A stretch of DNA of 22,971 bases from JAYENY01 sp964646075 (GTDB lineage: Bacteria; Patescibacteriota; Minisyncoccia; Minisyncoccales; PEYH01): positions 1-22,971 of the forward strand of contig CAZYBZ010000005.1 in assembly GCA_964646075.1 (NCBI GenBank), written 5' to 3'. Shown one piece after another: positions 6,706 to 14,117 of this stretch (positions within the stretch are counted from its first letter, which is position 1; every line of letters begins with the position of its first letter). The notes below the pieces were generated by a model. The model was not told the origin of the DNA, ran no database searches, and was given only the letters and a program-made list of their open reading frames with translations. A program made the translations under genes and the position numbers.

Positions 6706-7255
6706 CTCCTATCTCTTTTTTCTTTTTCTCTCTAAGCCCCTCAATCTTTTCCTGATACTCGTTTATCACCTCTTGAAGCTCATCCTTGCCTTTAAATTTA
6801 TCATCTTCAGAAATTTCTTTTTGGTGAAATTTATTTTGAATCTCTTTCCAAGCTTCGTCTCTCCATCGTCTAATCGTTTGCAATGCCTCTTCGCTTTTTC
6901 TAGAAACCTGGACAATTAGCTTTTCCCTAAATTCACCAGTGACTGGCGGAAGATTAATCCTAAATACCTGTCCATCGTTTACTGGTGAAGTCCCTAAATC
7001 CGCTCCATGGAGAGCCTTGTTAATAGCTTCTGAATATTCCGCGCTCCAGGGTTGAATTAGTATCTGCCTTGGCTCCGGACAAGATATAGCAGCGAGCTGC
7101 TTTAAAGGAATTTTTGAATCAAAACAATCGACTAATAAATCTTCCACTAAGCTCGGATTAGCTTTACCGGAACGAATTCTTTGCACCTCTCTTTTAAAAA
7201 ATTGAACTACCTTATCTAATTCCGGTTTAATTTTCTCAATACTTTCTTTATACAT
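6701..7255 (-). CDS. frr: Ribosome recycling factor (RRF)
   Basis: RRF, with EF-G, splits the post-termination ribosome so subunits can be reused. The 184-residue length is typical (185 in E. coli). Family signatures are visible: FKREVQRIRSGKANPSLVEDLLVD (helix 1, R-x-GrAnp), PLKQLAAISCPEPRQILIQPW, NDGQVFRINLPPVTGEFREKL and the C-terminal helix DEAWKEIQNKFHQKEISEDD...KGKDELQEVINEYQEKIEGL. It starts directly behind a promoter (7270-7298) without a Shine-Dalgarno sequence, so the mRNA would have a leader of about 8 bases. It heads the frr-rseP-proS cluster. Confidence 0.97.
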   Translation of the reverse strand: MYKESIEKIKPELDKVVQFFKREVQRIRSGKANPSLVEDLLVDCFDSKIPLKQLAAISCPEPRQILIQPWSAEYSEAINKALHGADLGTSPVNDGQVFRINLPPVTGEFREKLIVQVSRKSEEALQTIRRWRDEAWKEIQNKFHQKEISEDDKFKGKDELQEVINEYQEKIEGLREKKKKEIGD

Positions 7256-7269
7256 AGATTATATTTATC

Positions 7270-7298
7270 AATATGATGTAGATTAATGTAAATGTCAA
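7270..7298 (-). promoter_or_regulatory. sigma70-type promoter of frr
   Basis: On the minus strand the perfect -35 hexamer TTGACA (7298-7293) is followed after exactly 17 bases by CATATT (7275-7270; four of six consensus positions). The -10 box ends 14 bases before the frr ATG, so transcription would start about 8 bases from the start codon. This is the best -35 box in the window. Confidence 0.65.
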
Positions 7299-7335
7299 AT
7301 AGTTTTACCAGTGTTCTAAATATCTAAAAATTTAC

Positions 7336-8265
7336 TTATTGAATTTTCATTAACAAGATTTCCAAAACTAATCGCGAATTAACATTAATGTTTGAAGAAA
7401 TTGACTTTATCTTTTCAATGAGATTAATGTTTTTCTTTAAGTTTCGCGTTGAATGATGCTCTCCTTGAAAAGATGAGGGCAATCGCCCGTTCCCTAAGTT
7501 ATCCAACAAAAGTTCTCTAAAATAGTTTAACCAAACCTCTAATGCCTTGTTCATTTCTATCCTTTCTTGAGAAAGTTTTTGAGCATACTGAAAACGCACT
7601 TTTAGCGGGGCTCGTATGATTTCATTAATTTCTTTAATTTTTGCTTTTTGAAATTTTTCCTCACTAGAATTATTAAGATATTCTATCGCTAAACCTGGCT
7701 TCCCGAAAGATAACCAAGAAAGTTCTTTAATCTTTTCAATAGAAACTTTTTGCTTACTTAAATACTCTTCTATTTCCCTATTAGGAAGTAAGCCAAAAAG
7801 GATAATCTGACATCTTGAAACAATCGTCGGTAACAACTCTTCTAAATGCTGAGCAAGTAAAATAATTATTGTCTTCTCTTTGGGTTCTTCTAACAACTTT
7901 AGCAATGCCCCCTGGGCGTCAGCCGTCATCGCTGGCGCTTCATCTATGATCGCCGCTTTATAACCACCACCGATAGATGATAAAAATAATTTTGATTTTA
8001 GCTCACGAATTTTCGAAATGTGAATAATCGCTCTTAACGATTCTTTTATTTCGCCCTTTTTATTAAGCGAACATTCTGGTTCTACAATAAGTAAGTCTGG
8101 AAGAATCCTATCCTGGTCTAAGCCAGCTAGTAATTTTATAAATTGAAAAGCTATTTTCTTTTTACCAATTTTAGATGGACCGCAAAAAAGATAAGCATGA
8201 GCGATTCTATTGTTATCAATACTCCTTTTCAAAGAATCCCATTGTTTTTGATGCCCAATAATCAT
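7336..8265 (-). CDS. holB: DNA polymerase III clamp-loader subunit delta prime
   Basis: Delta prime is the stationary wall of the clamp loader that opens the beta sliding clamp at replication forks. The 309-residue AAA+ protein has GHQKQWDSLKRSIDNNRIAHAYLFCGP at its N-terminus, a degenerate Walker A loop (GPSKIGKK, 29-36, with Lys instead of Ser/Thr after the GK, as expected for a subunit that need not hydrolyse ATP), a Walker B-like AAIIDEAPAM followed by GALLKLLEEP, and the SRC motif (TIVSRCQIILFG) that contributes the arginine finger. No zinc-binding cysteines are evident. Its start overlaps the stop of the upstream mreB by one base (TAATG). An alternative call is a DnaX-like protein, but the short length and degenerate P-loop argue for delta prime. 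Confidence 0.88.
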   Translation of the reverse strand: MIIGHQKQWDSLKRSIDNNRIAHAYLFCGPSKIGKKKIAFQFIKLLAGLDQDRILPDLLIVEPECSLNKKGEIKESLRAIIHISKIRELKSKLFLSSIGGGYKAAIIDEAPAMTADAQGALLKLLEEPKEKTIIILLAQHLEELLPTIVSRCQIILFGLLPNREIEEYLSKQKVSIEKIKELSWLSFGKPGLAIEYLNNSSEEKFQKAKIKEINEIIRAPLKVRFQYAQKLSQERIEMNKALEVWLNYFRELLLDNLGNGRLPSSFQGEHHSTRNLKKNINLIEKIKSISSNINVNSRLVLEILLMKIQ

Positions 8266-9272
8266 TACTTTTTACTCATCACGCTCTTTTTATAGACATC
8301 CAAATTCTCTAAAACTGCGCCCGTCCCTTTAGCAACGCAGAAAAACGATTCCTCTGCTAAGAAACAAGGGACTCCAGTTCTTTTGGCGATTAAGCGATCA
8401 AGGTTTCTTAAAAGTGCGCCACCGCCAGAAATAATCATCCCTTTGTCCATAATATCCGAAGCTAATTCGGGTGGCGTGTCCCTTAAAACCATTTTTATTG
8501 CCTGAATAATCTCCTCTAAAACATCTTCTATCGCCTCGCAAATTTCATTAGAAGATATCTTAACGCTCCTCGGTAAACCAGTGCCTAGATCTCTTCCTCT
8601 AATTTGAATAATTTTCTCTTTATTCTCCCGAATAGCCGTGCCAATCTTTATCTTCACATCTTCAGCCGTCTGTTCTCCAACCGCTAAATTATGTTTCTTC
8701 TTAATGCTCTCGCTCACCGCGACACTTATCTTGTCTCCAGCTACTCTAATGGAACTAAAAGTAACTATTCCTCCCAAAGAAATAACTGCCACCTCGGTAG
8801 TTCCTCCTCCGATGTCAACGATTAAATGACCAGAACAAGTATGGATAGGAATACCTGCGCCAATAGCCGCCAAAATTGGCTCTTTAGCAAGATAAACGTT
8901 CTTCGCTCCGGCCAAGACACCCGCCTCTATAACCGCCCTCTTTTCGGTAGAAGTAATACCAGCTGGAACAGAAATTATTAATTCTGGTTTTAAAAATTGA
9001 AACCTATGCTTACCCTTAGAAATAAAATATTTTAACATTGCTTCAGTTACTCGAAAATCGGCAATTACTCCATCTTTTAGAGGACGATAAACTGTGATAG
9101 ATCCGGGCGTCCTCCCTATCATCTCTTTTGCTTTTTTCCCAACAGCCAAGATTCTATTTTCATCAGTATCTACCGCCACAACCGAAGGCTCATTTAAAAG
9201 AACCCCTTTTTTAGGAACAAAGACTAATGAATTACAAGTTCCAAGATCTATTCCTATCTTACGGACAAACAT
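8265..9272 (-). CDS. mreB: MreB/Mbl-type actin homologue (copy 2)
   Basis: A second MreB-family protein of 335 residues: phosphate-1 IGIDLGTCNSLVF (D9), NEPSVVAV, connect-1 KEPILAAIGA, phosphate-2 VDIGGGTTEVAVISLGG and ISGGGALLRNL near the adenosine site. The N-terminus is short (MFVRKIGIDLGT), as in Bacillus Mbl/MreBH, and lacks the amphipathic leader of copy 1; the GVLLNEPSVVAV stretch also resembles Mbl. It lies 12 bases downstream of murA, a wall-precursor gene, and is coupled to holB. Both copies keep the nucleotide-binding residues, so both should polymerise. The two proteins are clearly diverged, not a recent duplication. Confidence 0.95.
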   Translation of the reverse strand: MFVRKIGIDLGTCNSLVFVPKKGVLLNEPSVVAVDTDENRILAVGKKAKEMIGRTPGSITVYRPLKDGVIADFRVTEAMLKYFISKGKHRFQFLKPELIISVPAGITSTEKRAVIEAGVLAGAKNVYLAKEPILAAIGAGIPIHTCSGHLIVDIGGGTTEVAVISLGGIVTFSSIRVAGDKISVAVSESIKKKHNLAVGEQTAEDVKIKIGTAIRENKEKIIQIRGRDLGTGLPRSVKISSNEICEAIEDVLEEIIQAIKMVLRDTPPELASDIMDKGMIISGGGALLRNLDRLIAKRTGVPCFLAEESFFCVAKGTGAVLENLDVYKKSVMSKK

Positions 9273-9284
9273 ATGTTTTAATTT

Positions 9285-10604
9285 TTAATTTTGAATTTTT
9301 GATTTTGAGTCTTGATTTAATTCTCCAACTTTTACTCTTTTAATATCAGCTCCAAGTTTTTGAAGTCGTTCTTCTATCCGCTCGTAGCCCCTATCAATTT
9401 GATAAATATTATTAATAAATGTCTGTCCTCCAGCAATTAAAGCTCCAACTATTAAAGAAATTCCTCCTCTCAGGTCGGGTGAATCCACGACTACTCCACG
9501 AAGCTCTGTCGGACCGTGAACAATCGCTCGATGGGGGTCAGCAAAAATAATTTGAGCTCCCATCTTATTCAATTCGTCCAAATAACGCAATCTTCCTTCA
9601 TATAATGGCTCGTGCAAAAGAGTCGTTCCTTGAGTCTGGGTCGCTAAAACACCAAACAAAGGTAACAAATCAGTTGGAATCCCGGGGCAAGGCAATGTTT
9701 GAATTTTTTCCATTCTTAGAGAAACCCATGGCTTTACCTTAACGACATCATCCTCTAGTATCTCTATCGGTAAGCCAAAATCTCTTAGCCTTTTTAAAGC
9801 TAATTCAAGACGCTCAATCTCGACATTCTTAATAATTATCTCGCTCTTAGTGGCTCCAGCCATTATAATAAAAGTTCCAGCTTCAATCGGATCGTTTATC
9901 AATCTATGTTGAACACCTAATAGCTTCTTTTTGCCAACTATGGAAAAGCTATGAGAACCGACCATATCTATCCTTGCTCCCATCTTCTTCAAAAATCTAA
10001 TCAAATCCTGAACACCATAATCACAATCAGCTATCTTAAGAATCGTTTTTTGTTCGAATCTACTAGCAAATAACAGAATATTCTCTGTGGCCGTAACGCT
10101 AAATTCATTAAGAATAACCTTATTCCCAGGTGCTTTGTTAAGTTCTAAATTAAAATATTCGCCCTTCTCTCCCATTTCCACTTTTACCTCAACTCCTAAT
10201 TGAAAGAAAGCATCTAAATGAGTAGAGATTGGCCGAGATCCAATTAAACAACCGCCTGGCTGGGGAAATTTTATCTTTCTACATCTTGCCAAAAGAGGAC
10301 CAAGAAGTAAAACTGAACCTCTGAATTTTCTTACTAAATCTTGTTTAATCTTCCCATTGTCAGGACACTCTTTTTCTTCAATCCTAACAGCTCTTTCCCC
10401 TATCCAGGATATTTTTTTTCCTAAACTTTCTAATATATCCAGTAAAAGAAAAACATCCTCAATTAAGGGAATATTCTCTATTAAACACTCCTGATCTGTG
10501 AGTAAGGTGGCGGCTAAAATTGGAAAACAGGCATTTTTAGCCCCCCCTGCCTCTATTGTGCCTCTTAACCGTTTCCCTCCATTAATGATAAATTGCTCTT
10601 CCAT
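9285..10604 (-). CDS. murA: UDP-GlcNAc 1-carboxyvinyltransferase MurA
   Basis: MurA transfers enolpyruvate from PEP to UDP-GlcNAc, the first committed step of peptidoglycan synthesis. K23 and N24 in the GGAKNA motif bind substrate, and the catalytic/fosfomycin-target cysteine is C119 in PQPGGCLIGSRPISTHL. PCPGIPTDLLPLFGVLATQ, HEPLYEGRLRYLDELNKMGA and DLRGGISLIVGALIAGG are further family blocks. I start at ATG 10604 (MEEQFIINGG), where homology begins, giving 439 residues (419 in E. coli). A longer frame of 13 more codons exists but would run into the promoter-like sequence. The C-terminal NQDSKSKIQN is encoded by an AT-rich simple-sequence stretch and is likely an accretion. The Cys rather than Asp at 119 predicts fosfomycin sensitivity. 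Confidence 0.96.
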   Translation of the reverse strand: MEEQFIINGGKRLRGTIEAGGAKNACFPILAATLLTDQECLIENIPLIEDVFLLLDILESLGKKISWIGERAVRIEEKECPDNGKIKQDLVRKFRGSVLLLGPLLARCRKIKFPQPGGCLIGSRPISTHLDAFFQLGVEVKVEMGEKGEYFNLELNKAPGNKVILNEFSVTATENILLFASRFEQKTILKIADCDYGVQDLIRFLKKMGARIDMVGSHSFSIVGKKKLLGVQHRLINDPIEAGTFIIMAGATKSEIIIKNVEIERLELALKRLRDFGLPIEILEDDVVKVKPWVSLRMEKIQTLPCPGIPTDLLPLFGVLATQTQGTTLLHEPLYEGRLRYLDELNKMGAQIIFADPHRAIVHGPTELRGVVVDSPDLRGGISLIVGALIAGGQTFINNIYQIDRGYERIEERLQKLGADIKRVKVGELNQDSKSKIQN

Positions 10605-10614
10605 GAATATCTCT

Positions 10615-10643
10615 ATCCTACCCTGAAACAAAAAAAATGGCAA
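10615..10643 (-). promoter_or_regulatory. Probable promoter of murA-mreB-holB
   Basis: On the minus strand TTGCCA (10643-10638, five of six consensus positions) and TAGGAT (10620-10615, four of six) are separated by 17 bases. The -10 box ends only 10 bases before the murA ATG, so the mRNA would be nearly leaderless. The spacer contains eight consecutive T. Confidence 0.45.
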
Positions 10644-10706
10644 ACTATGCCTTTTAAAATTTCCTATCTTTCTGGTTGATTGGTGTCACTTCTTCTAAGA
10701 AAAATC

Positions 10707-11540
10707 TTATTCAATAATTTCAATCTTTTTTTCTGTTTCTTCTCTTGAGGTCTCCTCCTTTTCAGCTTCTTTTCGTTCTCTTTCTTCAGCTTCTTTTCGT
10801 TCTCTTTCTTCAGTTTCTTTTCGTTCTCTTTCTTCAGTTTCTTTTCGTTCTCTTTCTTTTTCTTTTTCTTCCAGTATTTCGTGGAATCTTTCAGGAAGAA
10901 TTTCTTCAACAGCGACTTTATCATGAAAGCCGGAGTGAGCCTGTCCGTCGATTACTAAAATGGGCAGTGAACCGCGAATAGAATAAAAAATCTTTAGAGT
11001 GTCTATCACCCCTAAATCTAAGTTATAATCAAAAGAATAAATCCGTAGGAAAGGATGCTCTCGTCTCAAGCTGGTCAAAACATGTCCCTGCTTAAAACAA
11101 TCTGGACACTCTTGCTCTGAGCCATAAAAATAAAGAATCGGGACAAGGTCAAGACCACACTCCTTGTGAGCTCTTTTTGTTAATAACCAATCCTTTATCT
11201 GAAGAATAGAGTAGTACTTTTTTAATCGGACTACCGTGGGGTTATCTCTCCCTAAGGTATTCTCCATATAGACCAACCGCTCTCCGATTGTATAAAGTTC
11301 AAAAGCAATTGGAAAAAAATCGATATTTTCACAAATAGCTGTTTCTAGTAAAATAGAAAATTGAAGATCGGCAGAGAGTAAATCAATATGTAAATCTTGC
11401 CTCATTTCATCAATAACATTAAAACGCTGTTGATTAATCCTATCGCTTAACCAAAAACCTAAAATAAAAACCGAAGCTGTAAGCAAAAAAACCGTAAGAT
11501 GAAGACGGATATTCAGTTTTTTATGCGGATTTTTATTCAT
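10707..11540 (-). CDS. Membrane-anchored thioredoxin-fold protein with charged repeat tail
   Basis: The 277-residue protein has a basic N-terminus, one transmembrane helix (about 13-32), a helical region (35-125), a thioredoxin-like domain and a charged tail. The redox motif is CPDC (145-148) after the strand LVPILYFYG, and the expected cis-proline is P193 in GSLPILVIDG. This suggests a disulfide oxidoreductase facing outside, though the topology is inferred. Cysteines C70 and C128 could be additional partners. The tail (about 226-277) is nearly all Glu/Arg/Lys and contains four copies of an eight-residue unit (E-R-E-R-K-E-T/A-E), predicted to form a long single helix or coiled coil. The gene begins directly after the glycosyltransferase stop (TAA|ATG), so the two are one transcription unit. 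Exact family and substrate are unknown. Confidence 0.82.
   Translation of the reverse strand: MNKNPHKKLNIRLHLTVFLLTASVFILGFWLSDRINQQRFNVIDEMRQDLHIDLLSADLQFSILLETAICENIDFFPIAFELYTIGERLVYMENTLGRDNPTVVRLKKYYSILQIKDWLLTKRAHKECGLDLVPILYFYGSEQECPDCFKQGHVLTSLRREHPFLRIYSFDYNLDLGVIDTLKIFYSIRGSLPILVIDGQAHSGFHDKVAVEEILPERFHEILEEKEKERERKETEERERKETEERERKEAEERERKEAEKEETSREETEKKIEIIE
10761..10856 (-). repeat. 24-bp tandem repeat, four copies, inside the thioredoxin-like gene
   Basis: Four direct copies of a 24-base unit lie at 10761-10784, 10785-10808, 10809-10832 and 10833-10856. They differ only at one position (C in the first two, T in the last two on the plus strand), which changes Ala to Thr in the encoded octapeptide. 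The unit is a multiple of three, so copy-number change keeps the frame. All other frames across it stay open too, producing spurious ORFs. Confidence 0.95.
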
Positions 11541-12782
11541 TTAGTCTTTTCTTTTAACCCAGCTATTACGCCGTCCTGAAGCTACCTGGACCAAAGCACC
11601 AGCCCACCAGATTAGATAAAGAGGAGTATAAAAAATAAAATTCAAAAATAAAGAGCTAAAGAAACGAGAATGATCCCTTGATAATCTTTTCCCTAAGTAA
11701 GCACCAGAAAGAGTAACTAAGATTAAAATTATACTAATAAATGTAATCGCTTGAGTATTGATAAAAAACCATTCTAGTCGCCAGCTAAAGAGATGGGGTT
11801 GAAGTCCAACATAATTCCATATCTGAAAAAAATTTATCAATCCTCTTCCTATTTGAAGAAAAAATAAACCTGTCAAAACCATAAGAGCAAAAATATTAAG
11901 GGAAATAGCTGGCAGAAGAATAAAGCCAAGCGTCCCTTGCTTAGAACTAAAAAACATTTTACGGTAATCCCATCCGTTCCGTAACAATCCTTGATACCAG
12001 CGAACTCGTTGGTGATAGAGTTCTTTAAACTTAGACGGCGTCACCGTATAAACATAAGAATCAAGAGCATTTTCGATCTGATAATTATCTTTTTGCAAGC
12101 GCAGAGCAATCTCCATATCTTCAGTGTTATGAGCGCGACGATAATAACCTATTTTTTGATAAATTTCTCTACGAAAAAGAGTAAGAGGACCGGGGGCGAC
12201 ATAGAGACTCCCCATTAAAGAAAAACATTTACGTAAATAAACTCCAAAAAGATATTCAATGCTTTGAATATGTTGTAAAAAATTTTGAGGAGAAAAAACT
12301 TTTAGAGAACCGGTTACTGCTTGAGTGTTGGGATTATCAAAATAGGGAATCATCTTCTTGACTGCTAATCTGTCAGCAAAAGAATCCGCGTCCAAATAAC
12401 CGACCAGTTCGGCACTAGTCTTTCTTAAACCAAGGTTCATTGCCGTATGCTTGCCACCGTTAACCTTATGGAAAACTCGCACTGAAGAATGTCCAGTATA
12501 GCTCTGGGCTACCGCAAACGTTTGATCGGTGCTACCATCGTCAATCACTAAAACCTCAAGCTTACCCTTCGGATAATCCAAATTTAATAAGGACTCAATG
12601 GTCTGAGCAACTGTTTTTTCTTCATTAAAACAGGGAACGATAATGGCAACACTCGGAAAATTCCTTTTTCCGACAATACGATATAATTGTTTACGGTTTC
12701 CGAGAATAGTAAGTAAGAAAAAAATAGAAAGATACAACCCTAAAAAAGAAAAGAAGTAAACGATAATTATTTCAACTGCCAT
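11541..12782 (-). CDS. Processive family-2 glycosyltransferase, membrane-embedded
   Basis: The 413-residue protein has one N-terminal transmembrane helix (about 3-27), a cytoplasmic GT2 domain and about three C-terminal helices (around 285-310, 343-363, 383-402). Catalytic motifs of the BcsA/IcaA/hyaluronan-synthase type are all present: DDGS (81-84), NGGKHTAMN, DAD (131-133), TED (220-222) and Q-R-V-R-W (258-262). Such enzymes polymerise and extrude a beta-linked polysaccharide such as poly-GlcNAc, cellulose or hyaluronan; the sequence alone does not tell which. No PilZ domain or partner subunits are seen. It starts 32 bases after rpsI, so it is probably read from the ribosomal operon, and is followed without gap by the thioredoxin-like gene. 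Confidence 0.9.
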   Translation of the reverse strand: MAVEIIIVYFFSFLGLYLSIFFLLTILGNRKQLYRIVGKRNFPSVAIIVPCFNEEKTVAQTIESLLNLDYPKGKLEVLVIDDGSTDQTFAVAQSYTGHSSVRVFHKVNGGKHTAMNLGLRKTSAELVGYLDADSFADRLAVKKMIPYFDNPNTQAVTGSLKVFSPQNFLQHIQSIEYLFGVYLRKCFSLMGSLYVAPGPLTLFRREIYQKIGYYRRAHNTEDMEIALRLQKDNYQIENALDSYVYTVTPSKFKELYHQRVRWYQGLLRNGWDYRKMFFSSKQGTLGFILLPAISLNIFALMVLTGLFFLQIGRGLINFFQIWNYVGLQPHLFSWRLEWFFINTQAITFISIILILVTLSGAYLGKRLSRDHSRFFSSLFLNFIFYTPLYLIWWAGALVQVASGRRNSWVKRKD

Positions 12783-12814
12783 AATTAAGAGATATTATAA
12801 ATTCAGTTCTCTTG

Positions 12815-13399
12815 TTATCTTTTGCTCCACTGAGGAGCACGTCTCGCCCGTTTTAAGCCAAATTTTTTACGTTCGCGCATACGAGGATCACGGGTCAAAA
12901 ACCCGGCTTTCTTAAGCCGTTTTCTAGACTCTGGATTAATCTTAACCAGAACACGCGAAATTCCATGCCTGGCCGCCCCTGCTTGAGCATAAACTCCCCC
13001 ACCTTTTATTTTTATAGAAATCATAAACTTATTCTCGGCATTCATCATCTCTAGGGGTGCGTTTATGGTTTTCTGAAGATTAAAATTAGGAAAATATTCC
13101 TGATAATTTTTATTATTAACTAAAAACTCTTTTTTCCCTTTAATAAAAAAACGCACTCTAGCGACAGCGGTTTTTCTCCTGCCCACTGCTTCAATATATC
13201 TCTCGGCTTTAGGCGTCTTTTCCTCCTCTTGCTTCTTTGATTTAGAGACGACTTTTTTAGGGCGAACGATTTTTTCAGCCAATTTTTTAACAGGTTTTTT
13301 TACTTCTCCTTCTTTAGCTATTTTTTTTATAGTCGTCTTTTCCGTTTTTCCTTCTTTAGCTATTTTTTTTATAGTCGTCTTTTTTACTTTTGTAGGCAT
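12815..13399 (-). CDS. rpsI: Ribosomal protein S9 with lysine-rich N-terminal extension
   Basis: S9 is a 30S head protein whose C-terminal tail reaches the P-site tRNA. The S9 core starts at about residue 67 (RYIEAVGRRKTAVARV) and ends RRAPQWSKR, matching the family's SKR terminus that contacts initiator tRNA. AGAARHGISRVLVKINPE and LTRDPRMRERKKFGLKRAR are family blocks. The 194-residue length exceeds the usual ~130 because of a basic N-terminal extension with a repeated KTTIKKIAKEG (7-17 and 21-31). ATG 13399 is the only sensible start seen. The gene lies 17 bases downstream of rplM. Confidence 0.95.
   Translation of the reverse strand: MPTKVKKTTIKKIAKEGKTEKTTIKKIAKEGEVKKPVKKLAEKIVRPKKVVSKSKKQEEEKTPKAERYIEAVGRRKTAVARVRFFIKGKKEFLVNNKNYQEYFPNFNLQKTINAPLEMMNAENKFMISIKIKGGGVYAQAGAARHGISRVLVKINPESRKRLKKAGFLTRDPRMRERKKFGLKRARRAPQWSKR
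13308..13383 (-). repeat. Two-copy direct repeat (42-base period) in the 5' end of rpsI
   Basis: A near-identical stretch of about 34 bases occurs at 13308-13341 and 13350-13383 and encodes the KTTIKKIAKEG motif twice, with a period of 14 codons. It looks like a recent in-frame duplication within the basic extension. Confidence 0.85.
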
Positions 13400-13416
13400 A
13401 TTTTTATATCTTAGCG

Positions 13417-13770
13417 TTACATCTCTACCTTTAATCTTTTAATTTGATCCCTTCTTAGTTTATTTTTAGGGAGCATTCCCCAGACCGCCCTCCGAAGCAC
13501 TTCAAACGGATCTTCCTCAAAAAGCTTGCTCATAGGAATTTCTTTTAATCCTCCAAGGTAGCCCGAGTGTGAATAATATTTCTTTTGCTCCATTTTTTTT
13601 CCAGTAATTTTTACTTTAGAAAAATTTTTAACTATTACAAAATCACCATCATCTTTATTCGGCGCAAAATCTTCCTTATGTTTTCCTCTTAAAAGACCAG
13701 CAATCTTAGTCGCTAGTCTACCCAAGGAAATATCTTCAGCATCAATTGTATGAATAGTATTATTTGTCAT
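13417..13770 (-). CDS. rplM: Ribosomal protein L13, short form
   Basis: L13 is an early-assembling 50S protein. Family blocks: TIDAEDISLGRLATKIAGLLRGKHK, GDFVIVKNFSKVKITGKKMEQKKYYSHSGYLGGLKEI, and RRAVWGMLPKNKLRRDQIKRLKVEM. At 117 residues it is about 25 shorter than E. coli L13, lacking a few N-terminal residues and ending right after the RLKV motif. Its ATG overlaps the rplQ stop (ATGA), so translation is coupled. rplM-rpsI is a conserved pair. Confidence 0.96.
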   Translation of the reverse strand: MTNNTIHTIDAEDISLGRLATKIAGLLRGKHKEDFAPNKDDGDFVIVKNFSKVKITGKKMEQKKYYSHSGYLGGLKEIPMSKLFEEDPFEVLRRAVWGMLPKNKLRRDQIKRLKVEM

Positions 13771-14117
13771 TTAACTAGTTGAATGATCACCATCTTAGAA
13801 TTGTCACTTTTCCTGGGTTCTAATTTAATAATTCTTGTATAACCTCCTGGGCGATTTTTATAAATAGGAGCAATCTCCTGAATTAATTTTTTGACCACTG
13901 GATTAGAAAAATTTTTTCTTAAATCTCTAATTGTGGCTAAATCGCCTTTTTTTGCCTTTGTTATCTGTTTCTCAACAAAAGAAGAAAGCTCCTTCGCCTT
14001 AGCTTCAGTTGTTTTAATCGCTGCCCTTAAAATTAAACTTCTGGCCAACTCTTTTAATAGAGCCTTCCTTTGGTCTGCTTTCCTATGTAGTTTTCTTCCT
14101 GATTTTCTTTTTTTCAT
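13767..14117 (-). CDS. rplQ: Ribosomal protein L17
   Basis: L17 lines the 50S exit-tunnel side. The start MKKRKSGRKLHRKADQRKALLKELARSLI matches the family's MRHrKsGrkLnR..ahR.al...la.sLi, and LEPRKSDNSKMVIIQLVK matches its C-terminal lg.RrGD.a.m..iEL. The 116-residue length is normal. The start is certain from homology, which means the gene begins 35 bases inside the 3' end of rpoA. It ends at TGA exactly where the family ends, showing that UGA is a stop codon here. Confidence 0.96.
   Translation of the reverse strand: MKKRKSGRKLHRKADQRKALLKELARSLILRAAIKTTEAKAKELSSFVEKQITKAKKGDLATIRDLRKNFSNPVVKKLIQEIAPIYKNRPGGYTRIIKLEPRKSDNSKMVIIQLVK

Noticed and set aside
10761..10856. CRISPR-like array
   Set aside because: The copies are contiguous with no spacers and lie inside a coding frame as a simple tandem repeat.
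10664..10924. Lysine/asparagine-rich minus-strand ORF (86 aa) overlapping the thioredoxin-like gene
   Set aside because: It arises because the 24-bp repeat is open in every frame. It has no domain and overlaps a gene with a coherent thioredoxin fold.
10745..10981. Plus-strand ORF of Phe/Leu-rich repeats
   Set aside because: It is the antisense reading of the same tandem repeat; no gene in the window lies on the plus strand.
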